From: Sequoia sempervirens
Lineage: Eukaryota > Streptophyta > Pinopsida > Cupressales > Cupressaceae
Length of the DNA: 64,000 nucleotides
Reading direction: 5' to 3'
Assembly (NCBI GenBank): GCA_007258455.2
Contig: VDFB02262651.1
Location: 92,319 to 156,318 of the forward strand
Positions 47,860-58,118 of the stretch are shown here, piece by piece (the first letter of the stretch is position 1; each line of letters begins with the position of its first letter). A program made the translations under genes and the position numbers. The notes under the pieces are model-generated. The model was given only the letters and a program-made list of their open reading frames with translations. It did no database searches and was not told the DNA's origin.

Positions 47860-49349
47860 ACAAAATGTTGCTATATGACCTACTTCTTTGCATTTATAAC
47901 ATTGAAGATTAACAAGGAATTTATAGAGATTTCAATTAACAATGTTATAACTTCTCTTAGACAAAACTTTGCAAATGCTAGCCTTATGAACAAATTGTTT
48001 ACAATTGAAACTAGGATTATTGTCAGAAATCTTACCTTTTCCTTTACCATCATGATTTGAACATTGACCCTCATCAAAACAGGCAAGCTAATTTCTCAAC
48101 TTAACAACTTTTGCCTCCAAAGAGCAACATCTATCCTCCTTATGTTTCAATTTTTCTTGAGTTATCTCAAGAATTTTCCTGGCTTCTTCTCCTTTAAGAG
48201 TCAAATAAGAAATCATTTGTAAATTTTCCTAATCTTTATCTTTCAAGATAACTACTTCTTTCTCAAATTTTTAATCTCTTTGAGAGCAGATTTCAATTCT
48301 CCCTCAAGATCAATTTTTGATCCAAAATTAGATTCATCTTCCTTTATAGGAACAACTATAGCCATAAATAAGATTTCTTCAGTTTCATCACAAGATTCAA
48401 TTGATTCACTATCAGTTACATTAGCATAAAGACTTTTCTTCTTTTTGAAAGTATTTTTCTTTTTAAAATTAAATTGCTTCTTCTTTGAAAATCTTTTATT
48501 GCTTTCATCATCACTTTCAAGATCTTTATTAGGACAATTTTCAGCATAGTGTCCTATCTTTCCACAATTAAAACATTTAAAAGGTAATTTCCCTTTATAT
48601 TTTCCTAATCCTCTTTTTAGTTTGCTTACAAAAGAGGATTATGTTTCATCTAAAACATTACTCATAGCTTTAAAGGCAGATTCCTTACTACCAGAGTTAT
48701 GTGACTCATTTAATCTCATCTCATAAGCAGTAAAGAAACCATGGAGATCATCAAGTGTTACCTTATTAATGTCTCTTTCTTCAACTGTTGCAATCATTGG
48801 ATCAAACTTAGTGGGTAAAGACCTCAAAATTTTTTGAACAACAAGCTTTTCTAGAAGGTTTTCTCCAAACCCTCTGATTGCATTTACACTTTCTTGAATC
48901 TTGAAGAAAAAATCAGCAATCTTTTCATCATCACCCATTTTTAAACTGTCAAATTTAAATCTATAGTTCTGAAGTTTTGCTTCTTTAACTTTCTCATCAC
49001 CTTCATAGATGGTGGAAAATTTATCCCATATGGCCTTTTCATTTTTACAGTCCGTTATTTTTGTTAGGACATCATTAGTGATGTAGCATTTTCAGCCTTT
49101 GCATTTTTACAGTCCGTTATTTTGTTAGGACAACAAATAGCATTTTCAGCCTTTGCATTGTAATCATATGCTTGTTTCTGATCAACGTCAAAAGGATGTG
49201 ATGTAGCGGTATATGCATTTTTTACTGCTTCCCACACATCATATCTTAAAGAATTGGTATGTTTTTTTCATTATAAACTTCCAAAAAGCATAACCAGTAC
49301 CATCAAAAAGTGGTGCCCTGGTTGTAGATAAACCTTCTTGAGTTTCCAT
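47860..49349 (-). pseudogene. copia gag
   Basis: The start is METQEGLSTTRAPLFDGTGY at 49349, 47 bases inside the PBS, and is followed by FWKFIM, the usual copia Gag beginning. The block 48938-48639 holds KIADFFFKIQESVNAI, ILRSLPTKFDPMIATVEE and LDDLHGFFTAYEMRLNE. A zinc knuckle CFNCGKIGHYAENC lies at about 48580-48536. A Lys-rich, then coiled-coil stretch follows, and a second knuckle CYKCKEVGHIATFC lies at about 47912-47870. The N-terminal third is disturbed by a 62-bp duplication (49040-49155) and a frameshift. Confidence 0.9.
49040..49155 (-). repeat. 62-bp tandem duplication in copia gag
   Basis: CATTTTTACAGTCCGTTATT begins at 49040 and again at 49102, each followed by TGTTAGGACA and a shared TAGCATTTTCAGCCTTTG end. 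The second unit is about 8 bases shorter. The duplication shifts the frame and probably post-dates insertion. Confidence 0.85.
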
Positions 49350-49395
49350 TAGCACTCCTAAACTACAACCCCTAGTTGAATCAACAACAAGGTTT

Positions 49396-49408
49396 GGCTC
49401 TGATACCA
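49396..49408 (-). other. copia primer-binding site
   Basis: The minus strand reads TGGTATCAGAGCC, complementary to the 3' end of plant initiator Met-tRNA, two bases inside the 5' LTR. Confidence 0.95.
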
Positions 49409-49410
49409 AT

Positions 49411-51010
49411 TGTTGGAGTGCAGTTAACAATGAGAGGGGGGGGGTGAATCAGTGTTAACAAACTAATCAATTCTTTTTAAAACTTTTAAACAATAATTTG
49501 ATCATGAATGCACTTATGAATGAATAAACAACGAAGCAAATACTTTTAAAATATTGACACAATTTTTCTTGAGTGGAAACCCTCCTAGGGAATAAAACCA
49601 CTCGAATGTGGCCTCACTAGCCTTATCTAAAAAAAATATTCTTTGTGCAAAGCCTCACTGGAAAATTTGTCTCATTGACAATGGTGCTATCTCACTGATA
49701 GTCTTTTGAAATGTACATATATGAAAGTAGTATAAATACAGAGTTGATCTCTATTTCATTAATCATACACTCTATTCTGCAATGACCTCAGAATCAGAGT
49801 TACAAAAATTCCAAGCTTCAAAAACAATATATTTCCTTTCAGAAAGATATAATATGTGCCTTTCAAAACCTCTAATTCATCTCATGGAATGAACATGTCA
49901 AATAATATATATATGTTCTCTGTTTAGGAAAAAAAATCTGTTTGGAAACTGTATGAGCAACTGCCATATGAAGATCAAAACTAAAAAAATTCCTTTGCTA
50001 GATGTTCCAACTATAAACCATCAAACAAAAATTATCAAGAGTGTATTAACAACAACCAACATATAACTGTCATATAGTTTGTTGAGTCGACACATCATAA
50101 CTAATCCAAAAAGATAGACTCACAACAAAACTCAAAAACAAAGATAACAAGGTTTTCTAAAGAACAAAGACATTCGATACACAATAAACAAACACCCTTA
50201 CAGCAAACCCGAATTGGGTTTATTTGGAACAAAGATATACATATCTAATAAGGAGTAATCAAATCAAAAAACTTTTTTACTATTCTCCTTCAAAAAATGA
50301 AACTGCCAGAGACCAGTGGGAAAAACTTAACACACAATGCTATCTCAAATAACAACAGGCTCGACCAAGAATGAGTTCATTTTGTTTCCTTTAAACAAAA
50401 CTTTGAAATAAAAACAAAACACAGTGCTACACAAAATCCTTTACAATTTAACTTGTATCAAACCCTATCTAACAAAGAATGAATCAAGTATCAATGCACA
50501 TCAAAATATCATAAAGGTTTCTACAATTCAACATAATGAATTTTGGAGTCTGGGTAATATGATGGGAATAATTTCCCATTCAAGTCAAACAAATAATGAC
50601 CACCAATAGCCCAAAGATTCTTTCAATCTTACCTTTATAAAGCTTTATTATTCCCTTTATTTCATCATGAGCTTTTGAATTAATTTTCCAGCCGCTTTTT
50701 TTGTTCAAAGATTTCCACACAATGATGTTTCCTTGTAATATAATGTGTCAATATGCCTCATAATATTTGGAGAATAATATTGCTTTGTGATATATGGAAC
50801 AATGTCTCATTTTAGAATAAAACTGATGTCACCGCACTTCAGTAAAGATGTCGATTGATATGCAAGTGAACATTACAAAACCAAATGTAGGAGAAGGATA
50901 AGCATAGATATATAAACACATGCAAAACTGAAGAGAATCACCATGTGCACAACCTGTAATATCAACCTTAGTGTGTTGACATGAATGCCAAACAATACTG
51001 AGGGACAACA
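49411..51010 (-). repeat. copia 5' LTR
   Basis: The 1600-bp LTR is collinear with 42201-44093 apart from the length differences noted there. It lies next to the PBS. Its outer edge ends GGGACAACA and is followed by ATTAT. Confidence 0.9.
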
Positions 51011-51015
51011 ATTAT

Positions 51016-53740
51016 TTCATGGCTCCTCTATTTGTTTTATCTTACAAATATTACAATAAATGGCCATTGGGTCAATTTAATATATTGGCCCCTATAGAAA
51101 TTTTGTGCCTTAAAGTAACCAATATTGAATAGAAACTAAGAACAATAATGTAATATGATCTTGAGTAAATGGAAGAAGTATAGTCCACTTCTTGTGGAAG
51201 TTTTAGACTTAGGAAAAAATGCCTAATCAGGCAAAGAAAAATGGGATCCCATTTTTTAGGAAATGGGATCTCGAGTCAAAATTTAAAATGGGATCTCATT
51301 TCCTGGTAGGATCTTGAGCCAAGGACCACGGAACAGGACCCCGTTTATGACAAAACAAGGTACCATTTTCTAATAAATGGGATCTTGTTATCTACAAAAT
51401 GAGATCACGTTTCAAAAAAGTATTTAATTTTTACAAAAATGGCCACAAGCTCATTTTTACCAGCAACGACTGAATATAGGAATGAGGTCCCTATCTGCGT
51501 ACCGACCTTTGTGATCATCGCAAAGACTAGGTAAGTGTTTTTTCCATTTTTTTTACTATTTTGTATTTTTTTTGTATTTATATTTCTTTTGTGTATTTTG
51601 TATTTCAAGTATTTATATATTGTATTAATTATGAGCTAAACCCTATATTCAATTGGAACAAAAATATGGACCCTACACACACAAAAATGAGCCCTACACT
51701 CAATTGGAACAAAAATATGAATGCTACACACAAAATTATGAACCCTACACTCAATTGGAACAAAAATATGAGCCCAACACACAAAAATATGGGTCAAATA
51801 ATGTATTTTTTATTTCAAGTATTTATTTAGAGTTATGGAGAATGATGGTGAATATTAGAGCTATCAAAGAACCATGTGAATTAAATAAATTTTATATTGC
51901 ATGAAGTTAGTTGAGTAGACTCTAGAAAGCCTATGTATCTACATCTTGACTTCCAACATACATGCAATTATGAAAGAGCTATAGTCCACCAAATCTAGTA
52001 ACTAGAAAAATTAAAGCAATACATCATCTAACACATAAGAGAAGTGTAGTACAATCCACCTTGTAAACTACCCCAAATCAAGAGAAAATATATTTAGTAA
52101 TACGTATCTCTTAGTTATTAAATAACTTAATATATATTTTGACTAATGTAAAACCTTGTCAAATTCTCAACAACATATAGATAATATATAACAACCATCT
52201 ACAAATATAGTTATTTAAGCATGTTTGAACCTATACCTAGGCACAACAATGGTTTAACATCTATAGAATATAGTTGTTCTCTAAAAAGAAACAAAGAAAG
52301 AAGCTTGATCAAAATAATATGTTAGCTTGTGAGAAAATAGCCTAACTCAGGATATGGATATTGAATTAAAGGGAATACATGTAATGTTCATGTGAGATAT
52401 GTTAGTCCATGTCATTAATGCAATATACATGTAGTTCAATTGGACTCATAGGAATAAAATGTCAATCTAGGGCTAACCAAATTTCATCCTAAATGAGCAA
52501 CTATAATGTATTTATAAAAGTTGTATCCACTCTAGGAATCATATCTTTTTAGACTTGAATATTTCTATCTATAATTGTAATTACTAGATAAGGAAACATT
52601 CATCATCAATATGCAACAAGAAAAAAAAATAATACTAGATATTAATAACTTTGACTAAGAGCGAACATTCAAAATATAGCTATCCTCCTTGCAAAATCTG
52701 ATTTGATATGAGAGATTTGTGGGCAAAAAATATGGATGAGCATGAGGCAAGTAAGAAATACTAACCTTAATTTATATCTTCCCTCGTCAAATAATTTCAT
52801 GTTTAAAGAGTTTCTTAGGGCATATCCAATTATGAAAAACTATTATATCCATTTTATAACTATATTAAATTATATCATGAATCAATTGAAAAGATAGAAT
52901 CAATCACTAAAAACACATACATAAATCATAGAAGTAAATTGATTAATATAAGGAGATTCAAGTGGTTGGATCATTTTTTCCAAGGAGTGGAAAAGTTTAA
53001 GAAGGAACCGTCAAATAAATATAATACTTCAAATACTTTAAAAGAAAAATACATCCCCCCCTCTTCTAAATTTAAAAGGTCTTCCTTCTAGGATGGTATT
53101 AATTGAAGAAGAAGAAAATAATCATTATGAAGATCAAGTACCATTGATAAGTTTTAAGAGACCAAATAAAATATTCAAGAACAAAAGAAAAAAGAGAAAA
53201 TAGATAATTCTAAAGAAACAAAGCTACAACCAAGCTACTATGTTAATAAATTCTCCTCTTATGTAGTGTTCATCTCCCTATAAATTGTGTCCTCCTCAAA
53301 CCTAGCTATGTTTACATTCAATAAAAAATTGATACCTTTACCCCACATACATAACTAAGATATCTTGGTTCTAATTTTAGTCTTTCAATCTAAAAAGTAT
53401 CGTGACATATCCATTCATGTTTAATACTGATAATTTATTCTTGCAATTAATTATTGCAAGGAGAGTCTTGAAGCTTGTATTCCATCCCCACCATTTTTCT
53501 TCTAAATCTTTGACATTTTCCTTCAACTTAAACTTTAAATTTTATCCATAATTTTGTACATATTTTTGTAAGATAACACATATTCATTATATTTCACTAA
53601 ATGTGTTCAAACATTGAAGAAAACCCTTCAATAAATTTAAGATAACTTTGATACCATCAAGATAATCCTATCTTTTATTGCATTAACATTGAGGTTAAAT
53701 AACCCTTCCTCTTTACATGATTTTCAATTATAGTATCCTC
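51016..53740. other. AT-rich spacer with small repeats
   Basis: No gene is supported. A 20-bp perfect palindrome aaaaatgggatcccattttt lies at 51237-51256, and AAATGGGATCT-type phrases recur about six times to 51410. Three 51-bp units start AATTGGAACAAAAATATG at 51651, 51702 and 51753. The last 1.9 kb shows no structure beyond AT-richness. Confidence 0.5.
51651..51803 (+). repeat. 51-bp tandem repeat, three copies
   Basis: Units at 51651, 51702 and 51753 are 51 bases long and so keep any frame (17 codons, NWNKNM...THK..). They sit inside an 89-codon frame, but a multiple of three in three units is weak support for coding. TATTTCAAGTATTTAT flanks both sides (51601 and 51809). Confidence 0.85.
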
Positions 53741-53742
53741 TA

Positions 53743-53762
53743 GTTACGCCGAGAGGCGTAAC
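53743..53762. other. perfect GC-rich hairpin
   Basis: GTTACGCC, loop GAGA, GGCGTAAC makes an 8-bp perfect stem with a tetraloop. It is GC-rich in an AT-rich setting and marks the left edge of the more CpG-containing stretch before the TATA box at 53946. ACGCCGAGA also occurs in the MITE arm near 57977. It may be the terminal hairpin of an element, but no partner end was found. Confidence 0.5.
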
Positions 53763-53945
53763 CTACAGTGACAACATGGGTGGAGCGTGACCGTGTAAAA
53801 AAAAATGTTAACTTATAAAAAGTAAAAGCCGACGTTTATTAAATATTATATATTTTCCGTTAAATTTTCCAACTAATTAATTAAAAGCCGACAACTAAAG
53901 AGATATGAAATAGTATATCGTTTTAGTCATAGCTTCTGGAACTCA

Positions 53946-53953
53946 TATAAATA
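53946..53953 (+). promoter_or_regulatory. TATA box upstream of the 120-codon gene
   Basis: TATAAATA in a CpG-containing stretch. Upstream are two AAAAGCCGAC motifs (53824-53833 and 53883-53892) and the hairpin at 53743. A start near 53980 would give a short first exon ending at the candidate donor AG/GTGAAA (GT at 54016). Confidence 0.4.
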
Positions 53954-54084
53954 GGAAGTAAATAGTGGGAATAAAAAAAAGATTATTATCGGGAATAGTG
54001 CGAATAAATACAGAGGTGAAATACTGTGAGAGAAAAAAATAAGTTACATTATAATATTTGTTTTATTATAAGTATATAAATTTT

Positions 54085-54567
54085 TAATAAAATATCTATT
54101 ATAAGAAAGTAAATATTTTTTAGTTTTTCTTTTTTGGGTAAAAAAATAATTCTATTATAATGCTTTTCAATTACAAATAAGAAAGTAATTTAATGTAAAA
54201 TATAAATATATTATTAATTGTTTTTAGTTTTATTCTTTTAGGGTAAAAAAAGTTAATTTCATAATGCTTATATTATAATATTTTTTTATAAGCAAGTAAA
54301 TAATTTTTAATAAAATATCTATTATAAGAAAGTAAATATTTTTTTAGTTTTATTCTTTTTAGGGTAAAAAATTAATTCTATTATAATGCTTTTCAATTAT
54401 AAATAAGAAAGTAATTTAATGTAAAATATAAATGTATTATTAATTGTTTTTAGTTTTATTCTTTTAGGGTAAAAAAGTTAATTGCATTAAAAAAAATTTA
54501 ATGCTTACATTATAATATTTATTTATAAGCAAGTAAACAATTTTTTAATAAAATATCTATTATGTGA
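54085..54567 (+). repeat. ~230-bp tandem repeat, two and a part copies
   Basis: TAATAAAATATCTATTAT occurs at 54085, 54308 and 54546, with collinear sequence between (AGTAATTTAATGTAAAATAT, then TTTTTAGTTTTATTCTTTTA, then GGGTAAAAA). Copies differ by small indels. The array lies inside the putative 5'UTR intron of the 120-codon gene. Confidence 0.8.
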
Positions 54568-54596
54568 TTAATATATCACATACAAAAACAAGCAAA

Positions 54597-54826
54597 TAGT
54601 GCAATGGATTAATATATTTGATTTGTAATTGAAGGGTTATGGGTTCAACTCTCATTGTGGGTTTAAAATTAATATATTTTTTAATTAATTTATTTATTAC
54701 TAATTTTATTGAAAAAGTTATTAACATAATTGTAATCATAAAAAAATCAAAATAAACATGTAGTGCAATGGATTAGTGTGTTTTGTTTATAATCGTAAGG
54801 TTGTGGGTTCAATTCTCATTTGGATT
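54597..54826 (+). repeat. two tRNA-Thr-like SINE heads in tandem
   Basis: Two related segments 164 bases apart each have an A-box-like TAGTGCAATGG (54597 and 54761) and a B-box GGGTTCAACTC or GGGTTCAATTC (54641 and 54805). Between them, GATTTGTAATTG resembles a tRNA anticodon loop with TGT, as in tRNA-Thr(UGU); in the second copy it is mutated. No acceptor-stem pairing or target duplication was found, so they are tRNA-derived repeats or pseudo-tRNAs, not functional tRNA genes. Confidence 0.55.
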
Positions 54827-54890
54827 CAAAATTTAATATATTTTTCAATTAAAAGTGAATATTATTATGAAATGGTATGTGTAGAAAATA

Positions 54891-54970
54891 GAAGGAAACC
54901 CTATTTTATGAGGGTGTTGTATTCCATATAGAAGGCAACCCTATTTTATGAGGGTGTTGTATTCCATTAA
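54891..54970 (+). repeat. 40-bp tandem duplication
   Basis: GAAGG(A/C)AACCCTATTTTATG, with AGGGTGTTGTATTCCAT following, is repeated at 54891 and 54931. Each unit can form a small ACCCT/AGGGT hairpin. Confidence 0.85.
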
Positions 54971-55095
54971 ATTGTGTCTATATATATCAATTCCATTAAA
55001 TCTAAAGTGACTTACTTTGATAGCATGTACTTTCTTTATGTTTGCTAACCTTAATTTTATTGTTCTTTTATTTTCAGCGAATAATCTAATTAAAA

Positions 55096-55458
55096 ATGTC
55101 ACAGAACGAATCAGAAATCATAGTTGAAAGCCCAACTGCCTCTATAAGGTCAAATGATTTTGTTGAAACCCCTATCGACAAATGTGCAAGAATAGTTTTA
55201 GAGTGTTGCAATAACATTGTCAAAGAAATTGAAAATACAAGCTTAATGATCGATGATGATGTTGAGGAACTCAAAATAATGACAATGGAAGCTATTGCAA
55301 AAAAAGTTCATAAGGCATATACTATAGTAGGTTCATTTCCAAATATGCTCAAAGACGTATATAAAGATCACTATGAAAATAAAGGTCGTAATGCTGATCT
55401 CATTGCTGAAGAATTTGTAATATATTTACACCATTACAATGAGATGTTATTACTATAA
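55096..55458 (+). CDS. intact 120-residue acidic protein of unknown function
   Basis: The frame opens MSQNESEIIVESPTASIRSN and closes HHYNEMLLL, with no internal stop. It is acidic and mostly helical by eye; CARIVLECCNNIVKEIENTS and KIMTMEAIAKKVHKAYTIVG are the clearest amphipathic stretches. No signal peptide, membrane segment or known domain is seen. Just upstream, TTTTCAG/CG (AG at 55076-55077) is a good splice acceptor, with a CTAAC branch site at 55045-55049. A donor-like AG/GTGAAA at 54016 and a TATA box at 53946 complete a model with a 5'UTR intron. Intactness amid decayed sequence argues for a real or recently active gene. It could also be an accessory gene of a DNA transposon, since a helicase relic lies 1.8 kb downstream. 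Confidence 0.5.
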   Translation: MSQNESEIIVESPTASIRSNDFVETPIDKCARIVLECCNNIVKEIENTSLMIDDDVEELKIMTMEAIAKKVHKAYTIVGSFPNMLKDVYKDHYENKGRNADLIAEEFVIYLHHYNEMLLL

Positions 55459-55844
55459 TCCCTTTTTATTTGACCTTCAATACTTCTTACATTTACAAAC
55501 TTTGAAGACTTTAAAAAAAAAAAATTGAAGAGGATGTGTGGCAACATACAAGACTTCCATTATGCTACTCATTATTTGTAATGTACATGGTTTTTTTAAA
55601 TGTGTGGTATTAAATATATTTTTTAAGTGGATGTGTGCCAAATCTATACGAAATATTACATGTGCTTCAAATATAAGTTACAATATTTTAAAGCAAATTT
55701 TTAAAGTTTTTTTACACATTTTATCCAATTTTTATTTTCAAATTTTAAATGATTTAGAAAAAAAATCATGTTATACAAATGATAATAGCAATTAAATATA
55801 TATATATATATGAAAATTGATTATGATCTCTTGCTCCACCAGCT
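55459..55844 (+). other. AT-rich stretch after the 120-codon ORF
   Basis: An A13 run (55513-55525), T-runs and an (AT)n tract at about 55797-55811 are visible; nothing coding is supported. The first part may be the 3' UTR of the preceding gene. Confidence 0.4.
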
Positions 55845-57159
55845 CCTGAGTGCTCTGAGGCTTGCAATTCCCTATCACTCAAACTCAACAGGTGGCCTAT
55901 TTGGAATAATGTTGCTGACGATAAATTTGTGTGGAATCTTAGTGGTAGTGGTGAGGTCACGATCAAAGCTGCCTATAACTGTTTCTTTGATGATGGTGCT
56001 TCATCCCCCTCTGTGAAGCGTATTTGGTGCAAGTTTAGCCTTCCAAAATCCAATTCTTTCCTTTGGATTGCTTGGAAGTGAAGAGCTCTTACATGAGACA
56101 GATTGCAGAAGCTAGGAAAAGCTGGTCCCTAGAGATGTGTGTTGTGTTCCAGTGCGATGAAGAAAGCAATGATCATTTGTTTCTTCTCTGCCCTTATGCG
56201 AGGAGGGTCTGGTCTCTATTCCTAAACCACTAGGGGTTATTGTGGGTTCTCCCCAGGGATGTTCCCCTATTTCTTGACTATTGGACCCTGAAGATTAAGA
56301 GCCCGGGGCTGTAATTTATTTGGCAGATTGCTCCGTCGTTGATCATATGGAATATCTGGCTTGAACGCAATCGAAGAATTTTCTTGAACAAGAAAAGGTG
56401 GCTGATAGAGTTTGGGACTTGGTGGAGAGCTCCATGGGGGATCTTGGTCAGGTCCACAACAAGAATTTCAACTCCATATCTTCTAAAGAATTGCATTGGG
56501 CCAATGCTTGGCCACGCTTCAGGTGGTTGACGACCAATACCCACATTGGGAAGCAAGATATGGCCAATGTGGATTGGGAGGCCCCTAAAGTTAGCTGGAT
56601 TAAGTTAAATATTGATGGTGCTGCAAAGTGCAATCCTGGGGCTGTTGGCAGCGGTGGTGTCTTCAGGGACTCAAGGGTTCAACCTCTGGGTCTCTTTGCT
56701 TTTGACTGTGCCATCTCAACAAACAACTAGGCAGAAGCTTGGGCCTTGTGGAAAGGGCTTTCCCTTGCCAGGATCTGTGGCTGGAAGCAACTTTGGGTGG
56801 AAGGGGACTCAAAACTTCTGTTTGAAGCCATACAGGGGAAGAGACTGAAGAATTGGAAGCTTGGCACCATAGTGGAGGCTATAATATCAGCTAAATGTGA
56901 CTTTGAGGATATCTTCTTCACCCACATAAAAAGATCTAGCAATCAGGTCACCGATTGGGCTGCCAATTATGGGGTCAATTTGTTGGCTAGGAATAGGGAG
57001 GCTGATCATGTTTGGTGGTCTAACTTCCCTTCTGGTGTCTACAAACTATTGCAGAACGACATCAAACTCCACCCTCCTTGGTTTTGTTTCTGTCTACATT
57101 TGGTGGTTTCAATTTTGATCTTTCCTATGTCCTTCTCTTTCTTGCTACTACTGTTTTGA
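55845..57159 (+). pseudogene. 5'-truncated LINE: zinc-binding tail and RNase H
   Basis: The first part gives DKFVWNLSGSGEVTIKAAYN and WCKFSLPKSNSFLWIAWK. A shifted frame then has DEESNDHLFLLCPYARRVWS, the zf-RVT zinc-binding block that follows LINE RT. From about 56590 comes VSWIKLNIDGAAKCNPGAVG, the RNase H first catalytic Asp. AEAWALWKGLSLARICGWKQ, WVEGDSKLLFEAIQ and RSSNQVTDWAANYG complete its E, D and D positions. The frame ends at 57157-57159. RT and endonuclease are absent, typical of 5' truncation during target-primed insertion. One stop (TNN-stop-AEA) and a few shifts make it a fairly young relic. Confidence 0.85.
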
Positions 57160-57270
57160 TTTCTCCTCCTTTGGATTTGAATCAAACTCCATATAAGCAT
57201 AATTCAGTTGGTAAAAATGTTTTGATCTGAATTGCATGTTGGTCAAAAATGTTTTGATCTGAATTACATG
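57160..57270 (+). repeat. LINE tail with 40-bp duplication
   Basis: AAAATGTTTTGATCTGAATT appears at about 57207 and again at about 57247, followed by (G/A)CATG. The boundary between LINE 3' UTR and the helicase relic lies here, but no poly(A) tail or target duplication could be fixed. Confidence 0.55.
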
Positions 57271-57274
57271 TAAG

Positions 57275-57716
57275 TTCACTAAGCAGGTCTTGTGAATGGA
57301 GCTTTAGGATACATCAAAAATATCATATAAAAACCTGGATGTGGCCACCAGATCCACCTACATATGTTATGGTTGAATTTGATAATTACTCTGGAATTCC
57401 TTTTGAAGATGCATCTCCAAATTTAATTCCAATTTCACCAATACAAAGAGGCCGCACACATCAATTGCCCCTACGATTGGCTTGGGCACTAACGATCCAC
57501 AAATCATAAGGGTTAACTCTTTCCAAGGAAACAATTAATATAGGACCAAGAGAAAGGGCAGGAATAACATTTGTTGCTATATTAAGTGTTAGGTCTTTGG
57601 ATGAAATTAGAATCTCACCACCATTTACATATGATCGTTATGAAAAAATGAAGACAGGAAAGCAACTCGCCAAAAGAAAATCAGAAGAAGAAAGACTAAA
57701 ATCTTTGGAAACATAA
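57275..57716 (+). pseudogene. PIF1-type helicase C-terminus
   Basis: The frame starts AGLVNGALGYIKNI (about 57283) and, after a shift, reads WPPDPPTYVMVEFDNYSGIP. Then LPLRLAWALTIHKS-stop-GLTL (about 57461-57520) matches the PIF1 motif around LAxAxTIHKSQGxTL, the stop replacing Gln. GITFVAILSVRSLDEIRISP and a Lys/Glu-rich tail to the stop at 57714-57716 complete the family ending. PIF1 helicases unwind DNA in hosts and form the helicase part of Helitron-like rolling-circle transposons. The upstream ATPase motifs are missing. I cannot tell whether the source was a Helitron-like element or a host gene. Confidence 0.75.
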
Positions 57717-57947
57717 CATTTTTAAGTGATGTATATATTTTTCAAGTGAATTCTTCTATTAATATTGATATTAAATTTTTGGTATAAAAGATAAATTCTC
57801 TCATTCATTATGAATTCCTATTGTACACATCTCTTTGTGCATTTGAATAAATATGATATGAATCATGATTTGTAAAGTATTATAATTCTTTATTTAAAAT
57901 AAAATAAGTTATAAATTCTTATTTTACATTGAGTGTTGCAGATGCTA
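57717..57947. other. AT-rich flank after the helicase relic
   Basis: Nothing coding or structured is seen before the MITE. Confidence 0.4.
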
Positions 57948-58116
57948 CTAGCATATCTATCTTAATATATTAATCTATATATTATACGCCGAGACATATC
58001 ATTTTTGAGGTGTATTTTTTAAATTCAAAAAGCAAAAAAGTGAAAAAAATACGCTTCGAAAATGATATCTCTCGATGTATAATATATAGATTAATATATT
58101 AAGATAGATAAGCTAG
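57948..58116. mobile_element. 169-bp MITE with ~70-bp inverted arms, TA duplication
   Basis: The left arm CTAGCATATCTATCTTAATA (57948 on) pairs with TATTAAGATAGATAAGCTAG (ending 58116). Pairing continues through ATTATACGCCGAGACATATC against GATATCTCTCGATGTATAAT and into a short centre near 58030. TA stands on both outer sides (57946-57947 and 58117-58118), as in Tc1/mariner-type MITEs. The whole unit can fold into one hairpin. No coding capacity. Confidence 0.85.
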
Positions 58117-58118
58117 TA

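Larger units (their letters stand above)
42201..51010 (-). mobile_element. complete Ty1/copia retrotransposon
   Basis: LTRs at 42201-44093 and 49411-51010 both run TGTTGGAGTG...GGGACAACA and are flanked by an exact ATTAT duplication (42196-42200, 51011-51015). The PBS lies at 49396-49408 and the polypurine tract at 44094-44107, both on the minus strand. Coding order on the minus strand is gag, protease, integrase, RT, RNase H; integrase before RT defines copia. All domains are present but broken by stops, frameshifts and a SINE at 46462-46610. The LTRs are clearly more alike than those of gypsy 2, so this is a younger insertion. Confidence 0.95.

Noticed and set aside
49396..49410. tRNA-Met-like sequence
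   Set aside because: It is only the 13-base PBS of the copia element, not a tRNA gene; the same holds for 41339-41350 in the TRIM.
53743..53762. Helitron 3' terminal hairpin
   Set aside because: On the minus strand a CTAG follows the stem, but directly rather than after the usual gap and without the following T; no 5' TC end was found. Kept only as a hairpin.
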